In this document: positions 59,409 through 64,000 of the stretch, one piece after another
Numbering within the stretch: position 1 is the stretch's first letter
Layout of the letters: each line of letters begins with the position of its first letter
Position numbers and translations under genes: made by a program
Notes under the pieces: model-generated
Seen by the model: the letters and a program-made list of their open reading frames with translations, nothing else
Told to the model about the DNA's origin: nothing
The model's database searches: none
Assembly: GCA_964440935.1 (NCBI GenBank)
Contig: CAYTTY010000005.1
Span: forward strand, 56,741 to 120,740
Length of the DNA: 64,000 bases
Source of the DNA: WJJR01 sp964440935
GTDB taxonomy: Bacteria > Zixibacteria > MSB-5A5 > WJJR01
Reading direction: 5' to 3'

Positions 59409-60335
59409 GATGGTCAGTCTGTATACGCGGGTGCCTGGGGCAAAGCCAGCCTCGCCTGGGATGTCGATAATCACGTCGACACACGGTTTGACTTGGGATC
59501 GATCAATAAATCGTTCACGAAAATCGCGATTGCCCAACTGGCCGACGCGGGTAAGCTGTCGCTTGATGATTACATCATCGATCATCTGCCGGATTATCCC
59601 AATGAAGACGCCGCCAGCCAGATCACGATTCGGCACTTGATTGAGCAGACATCAGGATTGGGAGATATCTTCACCGATGAGTTTTTCAAATCGTCCCGCA
59701 CACTCTACCGTGAACCGCGAGACTTCTTCCCGCTGTTTGCCGAGGAACCGCTGACACGCAAGCCGGGAGAGAAGCGCGAGTACTCGAATGCGGGGTACAT
59801 GGTATTGGGTGCGATCATCGCCGACGTGTCGGGGATGCCGTACGATGAGTATGTTATCGAGAACGTCTTTAAACCAGCGGGCATGACCGGTGCCGGATTC
59901 TTTGCGCACGATGAACCAGAGCCGAATGTTGCGGTCGGGTATACGCGCATGGGCGCCGAGGGGCGCAGCGAGACCTTGCGCAACAACCTGTTCATGCTGC
60001 CCATCAAGGGGAATTCTGCCGGTAGCGCGCAGGCATCGGTGGACGACATGCTCCGCTTCGACAATGCCGTGCGCGAATACCGGCTCCTTTCCCTCGGATG
60101 GACACAGTGGTATTTCGGTGGCGATGAACCGGATTCGGATACGCCCACACAGAACACTCTCGCTCGATCAACGGCGGAAATCGGTATTGCCGGGGGCGGT
60201 CCGGGTGTCTGCGCCGTCATGGAAAGCAACGGACGGCTGACGGTTATCGTACTGTCGAACGTTGATCCGCCAGTTGCGGAAAAGATGGGACAAGAACTGT
60301 ACCGGAGTCTGAAGCGCGTGGTCGACGGGGCATAA
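59409..60335 (+). pseudogene. Serine hydrolase (beta-lactamase-like), 3' part
   Basis: Resumes the interrupted gene after the IS; 59409-59417 is the duplicated target, the unique part starts at 59418. Contains the active-site SFTK (SxxK) in LGSINKSFTKIAI, the YSNAGY (YxN) motif and GIAGGGPGVCAV, then a stop at 60335. Joined to the 5' part the original protein would be about 488 residues, a secreted class C beta-lactamase/EstB-like hydrolase. Confidence 0.9.
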
Positions 60336-60361
60336 ATTCGGGATCGCCGATGCCTTTAGGG

Positions 60362-60934
60362 TCAGTCTGCCGCGGGTAGATCGGACTTCAGCTCGACAGC
60401 GTCGAAGCGCTGACTCGACCAGGGATAGAATTCGCGATTTGCACAAAAGGCACCGGACGGCTGTTTGATCAGGTCAATCGTCGCCTGCAACAACGTCGCA
60501 CCCGGCGCCAGATAGGACTCCATAAAGCGGAGCTTCACAATCCCCGGACGGACATTGGTGATTTCAAACTCCATGTCGTATAAACAGAGACAATCACATG
60601 GAGTCGTGACCCACTCGATTTCCTCTATGATGATCGTGCTTTGTGTGATCGTGGCATCTGCCGTCAACGAATCGGGGCAACAATTGAAGGCGGCATTGGT
60701 GCGCGTGATGTGAAGAACCGAGCCTCCATCGTATTCGTACACGAAACAGTCACGGGTCAGGTGAGGCATGTCGATGATCAGCCGGTCGGCAAATGTCTTG
60801 CAATCAGTATGAGACTGCATGCGCACAATGGGGTCCGGCAGAATGACACTACCGGTTCCCGCGTCATCACCGCATTGCGCCACAACCAGCAGGCTGCCTG
60901 CGATGAGACACAGTTTTCCGAAATCGGTCTTCAA
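60362..60934 (-). CDS. Cys-rich lipoprotein, paralog 1
   Basis: 190 residues; TTG start at 60934 with GGAGG 12 bases upstream, so the start is not certain. Lipobox LLVVAQC. The paralog at 61151-61690 shares HTxCK, C..YEFDG/YEYDGGSVLHI, FNCCPDSLTA, EEIEWV, CxCLCLYDMEYDI/EFEI and C...YPW. Extracytoplasmic, disulfide- or metal-rich; family unknown to me. It has about 14 more residues at the C-terminus than the paralog. Confidence 0.8.
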   Translation of the reverse strand: MKTDFGKLCLIAGSLLVVAQCGDDAGTGSVILPDPIVRMQSHTDCKTFADRLIIDMPHLTRDCFVYEYDGGSVLHITRTNAAFNCCPDSLTADATITQSTIIIEEIEWVTTPCDCLCLYDMEFEITNVRPGIVKLRFMESYLAPGATLLQATIDLIKQPSGAFCANREFYPWSSQRFDAVELKSDLPAAD

Positions 60935-60978
60935 CTTCAGAGTGCACCTCCCGTCATTCCCTGATGTTATAATACGTG

Positions 60979-61154
60979 CTAGTGTCGTGTCCCGGAAGTA
61001 GGTTAATGAAATTGTTCACGACCGCAGTGCGGTCACGCGCCCTCGCGTGACCGCTATCTCCTTTCCGGACAAGGCGTCACCCGAGGGCGGGTGACGCCTC
61101 GCTCGGGACCAGCCGCGTTGACTTACTTAACGGACTTCCGGGACACGATATTAG
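60979..61154. mobile_element. MITE-like element with CTAGTGT ends, copy 2
   Basis: 176 bp. Left end CTAGTGTCGTGTCCCGGAAG and right end CTTCCGGGACACGATATTAG match as inverted repeats at 19 of 21 positions including the next base. Two internal hairpins: GCGGTCACGCG/CGCGTGACCGC and GGCGTCACCC/GGGTGACGCC. No gene. Shares the CTAGTGT.RTGTC end with 35497-35723. Its right end supplies the TAA stop of the gene at 61151-61690. Confidence 0.85.
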
Positions 61155-61690
61155 TGCTCCACGCCCCAAGGATAGTGTGACCGTTCGACACAGATGGAAC
61201 CCGACGGTTCGGCGGCCAGGTCGATCGTGATGCTAAGAATCTCGTCGCCCTCTTGGAGGTACGGTTCGTTGAACTGCAGTGTCACTGTGCCGGCCGTCAT
61301 TCCATCGATGTCGTATTCCATGTCATAAAGACAGAGACACCTGCAGGGCTGCGACACCCACTCGATTTCGTCTACAGAAATCACCGAGCCGTGCGTCTCA
61401 ACAGACGCGGTCAGGGAATCGGGACAGCAGTTGAAGCCGGCATTGGTTCGCTTGATGTGCAGAACCGATGCCCCGTCAAATTCGTAGCCGACACAGTCGC
61501 GGCTCGGTGATATCACAGGCATGGTTGAACGTGAGTCGAAGTGCTTACACTCCGTATGTGAGATCATTTTGACCGCTGCGTTGGTGATCTCTCCCCCATC
61601 GTGGATCACATCGTCCCCACAGTGAACCGACAACAGCATGAGCGGCATGATGGTCATCATCACACCCACGACTTTAGTGCCTCTAAGCAT
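61151..61690 (-). CDS. Cys-rich lipoprotein, paralog 2 (stop supplied by MITE-like end)
   Basis: 179 residues; GGTGAGGT precedes the ATG at 61690. Lipobox LMLLSVHC. Shares the whole Cys framework (HTECK, GFNCCPDSLTAS, CRCLCLYDMEYD) with 60362-60934 and ends YPWGVEH; the paralog continues beyond YPW for 14 residues. The TAA stop lies inside the MITE-like terminal repeat, so insertion probably shortened the protein slightly. Confidence 0.82.
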   Translation of the reverse strand: MLRGTKVVGVMMTIMPLMLLSVHCGDDVIHDGGEITNAAVKMISHTECKHFDSRSTMPVISPSRDCVGYEFDGASVLHIKRTNAGFNCCPDSLTASVETHGSVISVDEIEWVSQPCRCLCLYDMEYDIDGMTAGTVTLQFNEPYLQEGDEILSITIDLAAEPSGSICVERSHYPWGVEH

Positions 61691-61850
61691 ACCTCACCCC
61701 CAAGCCTGGGACGCTTTCTGTGTGCATCTATTCAGTATTACGCATGAGTCGGGGAAATCGTCCCGGGGAATTACGGACAGGCGTCTCGCCAGTTGAAAAT
61801 GCGTAGCACTAAGGAACATCCAATTGGGCAGAAATTCCGTATTGCTGGTG

Positions 61851-62531
61851 ATGGGTAGTCAGCTACGAATGGGGATCTTTTCTCTCCTCCTGATGGCAGG
61901 CCTGGCAGGATGTTCCGACGATGACCCGGTCATGGCCCCACCGCCGGAGGATTCTGTCCGATACCATGTGACGTTTACCTCCACCTGGAGCGCCGCCACC
62001 CACCCCGACGGTTTTCCATCCAATCCGCACTTCTCCCCTCTCATCGGGGCGACCCATTGCTCATGTATGTCGTTCTGGGAGGTCGGCGAGTTGGCCTCGC
62101 CCGGGATTAAGGACATGGCCGAGCTGGGGGCGACGAGTGCGCTGGCCGCCGAAGTGGCCACGGCACAAGGAAATGGCGGCGCGGAGAACCTTCTTGCGGG
62201 TCCCGGCATCGGCGTATCGCCGGGGATGGCCAGCCTGGAGTTCGACATTACCCTGGACTATCCCGCGGTCACACTGGTGTCGATGGTTGCTCCCAGCCCC
62301 GACTGGTTCGTAGGGGTGTCCGGCATAGTGCTGTTCGATGGCAGTGACTGGGTGGACAGCCTGGTGATCGAGCTGTATCCGTATGATGCGGGGACAGACA
62401 GCGGAACCGATTACACATCGTCTAACCAAGCCACCCAACCGCCAGTGGGCATCTTCCAGATCGACAGTGGCCCCTTGTGGGTTGATGGGGAGCTGCCGTC
62501 AATGGGAACGTTCACGTTTGTGAAGCAGTGA
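61851..62531 (+). CDS. Spondin-domain lipoprotein
   Basis: 226 residues from ATG 61851; a start at 61869 is also possible and no ribosome site decides. Lipobox LMAGLAGC (Cys about 21). Mature part has the spondin N-terminal pattern YHVTFTSTWSAATHPDGFPSNPHFSPLIGATH...F...G..ASPGIKDMAE.G, with the C-terminal half beta-rich and ending GELPSMGTFTFVKQ. Spondin domains act in extracellular adhesion or signalling in animals; bacterial ones are surface or secreted proteins without defined roles. Confidence 0.85.
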   Translation: MGSQLRMGIFSLLLMAGLAGCSDDDPVMAPPPEDSVRYHVTFTSTWSAATHPDGFPSNPHFSPLIGATHCSCMSFWEVGELASPGIKDMAELGATSALAAEVATAQGNGGAENLLAGPGIGVSPGMASLEFDITLDYPAVTLVSMVAPSPDWFVGVSGIVLFDGSDWVDSLVIELYPYDAGTDSGTDYTSSNQATQPPVGIFQIDSGPLWVDGELPSMGTFTFVKQ

Positions 62532-62560
62532 CTGCGATGCGAGAGAACTCCCATAGTCAT

Positions 62561-63265
62561 CTACGGTACAGCGCGTGCATCCAAACCAAACAGATTCAAC
62601 ACGTCGGGAATCCTCTCAATTTCATGTGCCGCCACCTGCCGCGCAGTCATGACACGGTCGGGGTAAATGTCTTTGATCGCACCGGACATTAGCACCGGGA
62701 CCATTCCCACATCACGTGCCCCTACCAGTTCCTCAGAGCCGCCATCCCCCACAAAGAGACACTGCGACGCGGCCACGCCCATCTGCTCCAGACAGGCCAA
62801 GTAGATTTCCGGCTCCGGTTTCAAGAGGCCAACACGACACGAGAAGACCTCAACATCAAAAAGCCCACACAGCGGAGACTTCTCCCAGCCATGGATTTCC
62901 ATAACATCGGCGTTGCTGATCAGTCCTGTGGCAATACCGGCGCGTCGCAGGTAGCGAAGGGTCTCGAGATTCTCTTCGGGGATGGCCTGCAAGGTGGCCT
63001 TGAATCGTTGCAGCCGTGCGCGGACGGCATCGCGAATTCTGTCATAGGAAACGGATGGATCGAGCGCATGAATCAGTTCGCGCATAATCCGACTCGGATC
63101 ACGCTCCTCACCGGTGAGACGTTTACGTGGATTGGCCCAGAAGCCACGCAGCCACTTTTCCGGATCGAGCCCCAGCAATTCCGGCGTCGTCGGGTACGGT
63201 GAATTCGACGGCCAGTCGCCGGTCAGGGTGTGGAAGAGATCGAAGATCGCGCCCTTATAGGTCAC
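62561..63265 (-). CDS. HAD-superfamily hydrolase
   Basis: 234 residues. HAD motif I is FDLFHTL (nucleophile Asp, then Phe where phosphatases have Asp), motif II in GLISNAD, motif III Lys in VGLLKPEPEIY, motif IV GDGGSEELVGA. The cap is helical. The Phe in motif I is like the haloacid-dehalogenase branch, so substrate and reaction (phosphatase or other) cannot be assigned. Confidence 0.9.
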   Translation of the reverse strand: MTYKGAIFDLFHTLTGDWPSNSPYPTTPELLGLDPEKWLRGFWANPRKRLTGEERDPSRIMRELIHALDPSVSYDRIRDAVRARLQRFKATLQAIPEENLETLRYLRRAGIATGLISNADVMEIHGWEKSPLCGLFDVEVFSCRVGLLKPEPEIYLACLEQMGVAASQCLFVGDGGSEELVGARDVGMVPVLMSGAIKDIYPDRVMTARQVAAHEIERIPDVLNLFGLDARAVP

Positions 63266-63395
63266 GCCCCACCTCGTGTAAGCGATTGTTCTTTATTCCC
63301 ATTCAACCACCGGGGCGTCAATATTCGCCGTGCAGGTCTCCTGGGACAGGATGATTGTCTATCTTTAGGAAGGCACTCTGTTTTGGTGCCAACTT

Positions 63396-63430
63396 AACAA
63401 AAACCTCCGACACGTGATGATGTCGGAGGT
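63396..63430 (-). terminator. Rho-independent terminator of cold-shock gene 2
   Basis: ACCTCCGACA (63403-63412) and TGTCGGAGGT (63421-63430), 10-bp perfect stem, then TTTTTGTT on the minus strand. 29 bases past the stop. Confidence 0.92.
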
Positions 63431-63459
63431 CCTGTGCTTAACTTAAGAAATGACAGCGG

Positions 63460-63663
63460 TTAAGCGCTCTTGCGGACATTCGCGGCCTGCGGACCTTTGG
63501 GCCCCTGTGTGACATCGAATGTGACCGATTCACCTTCGTAGAGAGTCTTGTGTCCCTCAATATCGATGGCCGAGTAGTGAACGAATACATCCGGACCGTC
63601 GGCCTGCTCGATAAACCCAAAACCTTTACTGTCGTTGAACCATTTGACGGTACCTTCCGCCAT
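63460..63663 (-). CDS. Cold-shock domain protein, CspA family (copy 2)
   Basis: 67 residues from MAEGTVKWFND at 63663, AAAGGATG upstream. RNP motifs GFGFIEQ and VFVHYSAI as in the copy at 48405-48608; differs mainly at residues 18-40 and the last two. RNA chaperone. Has the same 50-base leader as copy 1 and its own terminator. Confidence 0.96.
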   Translation of the reverse strand: MAEGTVKWFNDSKGFGFIEQADGPDVFVHYSAIDIEGHKTLYEGESVTFDVTQGPKGPQAANVRKSA

Positions 63664-63685
63664 GTTGCCCATCCTTTGGTTGTTG

Positions 63686-63735
63686 CCGGGACAAAACGGT
63701 GTCCCACGTCCGTTGGCCAGTATGGCCGATGAAAC
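63686..63735 (-). promoter_or_regulatory. Conserved cold-shock leader, copy 2
   Basis: Matches 46 of 50 bases of 48628-48677, including the GGGACA/TGTCCC hairpin and GGCCA..TGGCC hairpin (loop GT/AT varies). The shared region further upstream (GAAAAGCCC.CTGTTTCG) is also conserved near 63792-63813. The in-frame peptide ANGRGTPFCPG is conserved too, but the start-proximal spacing and lack of a start favour RNA function. Confidence 0.7.
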
Positions 63736-64000
63736 CAGTCGATCTTTTCGGGGAATCAGCCGGGTGTCAAGTCTTGCGGGGTCGTTCCGTGAAAAGCCCA
63801 CTGTTTCGCACTCTGCTGCTTGGTAAGGAGTTATGAGCGGAAATGCCAGTGGTTTCTGCAAAAAACACCCCCTCCCACCGTCGAGAAATTCAACACCGGC
63901 ATATTCTTATTGGCTCTCATAACATCATGTACAAGTGCCCAATGCTGGTCAAGTCATAATCTTCCTGTAAAAACGGGTTGAGTGCATCTCCTGCATCATC

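Overview
This window looks like a chromosomal segment from a Gram-negative, uncultivated FCB-type bacterium (Zixibacteria or Latescibacteria-like lineages are the best guess; this is inference). The reasons are the outer-membrane barrels, TonB receptor and secretin, the many lipoproteins with a lipobox, the giant multi-PAS kinases, TPR-CHAT and spondin-domain proteins, and an FCB-like housekeeping layout (yceD-rpmF-plsX-fabH-fabD-fabG-acpP-fabF-rnc; yebC-ruvC-ruvA-ruvB). Most genes are on the minus strand and have good Shine-Dalgarno sequences. I identified no rRNA, tRNA or CRISPR array.

Layout. 1-3.5 kb: the edge of a SecD-like membrane protein, a small lipoprotein, then a graveyard of REP-associated tyrosine transposase (RAYT) fragments with REP-like hairpins around an MmcQ/YjbR gene whose 3' end is tandemly duplicated. 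3.5-7 kb: ruv genes and yebC. 7-11.7 kb: three outer-membrane barrel proteins, the last coupled to an EF-G2-like GTPase. 11.8-12.4 kb: a DUF4160/DUF2442 pair. 12.4-20.6 kb: etfB, rnc, the fatty-acid synthesis genes, plsX, rpmF and yceD. 20.7-35 kb: one tightly packed signalling unit containing a 1994-residue PAS/GAF histidine kinase, a TonB-dependent receptor, a YfiR-like periplasmic protein, a kinase with a YfiN-type periplasmic sensor, and three response-regulator proteins (REC-kinase, REC-HDOD, REC-degenerate HD-GYP). 35.7-41.8 kb: ECF-like sigma factor, membrane anti-sigma factor, Cys-rich lipoprotein and exported TPR-CHAT protease. 42-49.5 kb: small lipoprotein, membrane-anchored MsrB-MsrA, a solitary OLD-type nuclease, a repeat-rich tract and a cold-shock gene. 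49.5-57 kb: S9 dipeptidyl peptidase, a secretin with a tandem Ig-like periplasmic protein, and two secreted proteins. 57.5-63.7 kb: a serine hydrolase cut by an IS256-family element with a 9-bp target duplication, two paralogous Cys-rich lipoproteins, a spondin-domain lipoprotein, a HAD hydrolase and a second cold-shock gene.

The most unusual parts are: (i) the TonB receptor/YfiR/CHASE8-kinase relay, which resembles the Pseudomonas Yfi system rewired from a cyclase to a histidine kinase; (ii) the sigma/anti-sigma/exported CHAT protease module; (iii) the secretin plus Ig-like protein and two secreted proteins with a similar C-terminal motif; (iv) a MITE-like family with CTAGTGT ends whose end supplies the stop codon of the adjacent gene in both copies; (v) a 50-nt leader shared by both cold-shock genes; (vi) REP-like hairpins that carry a piece of the RAYT HUH-motif coding sequence.
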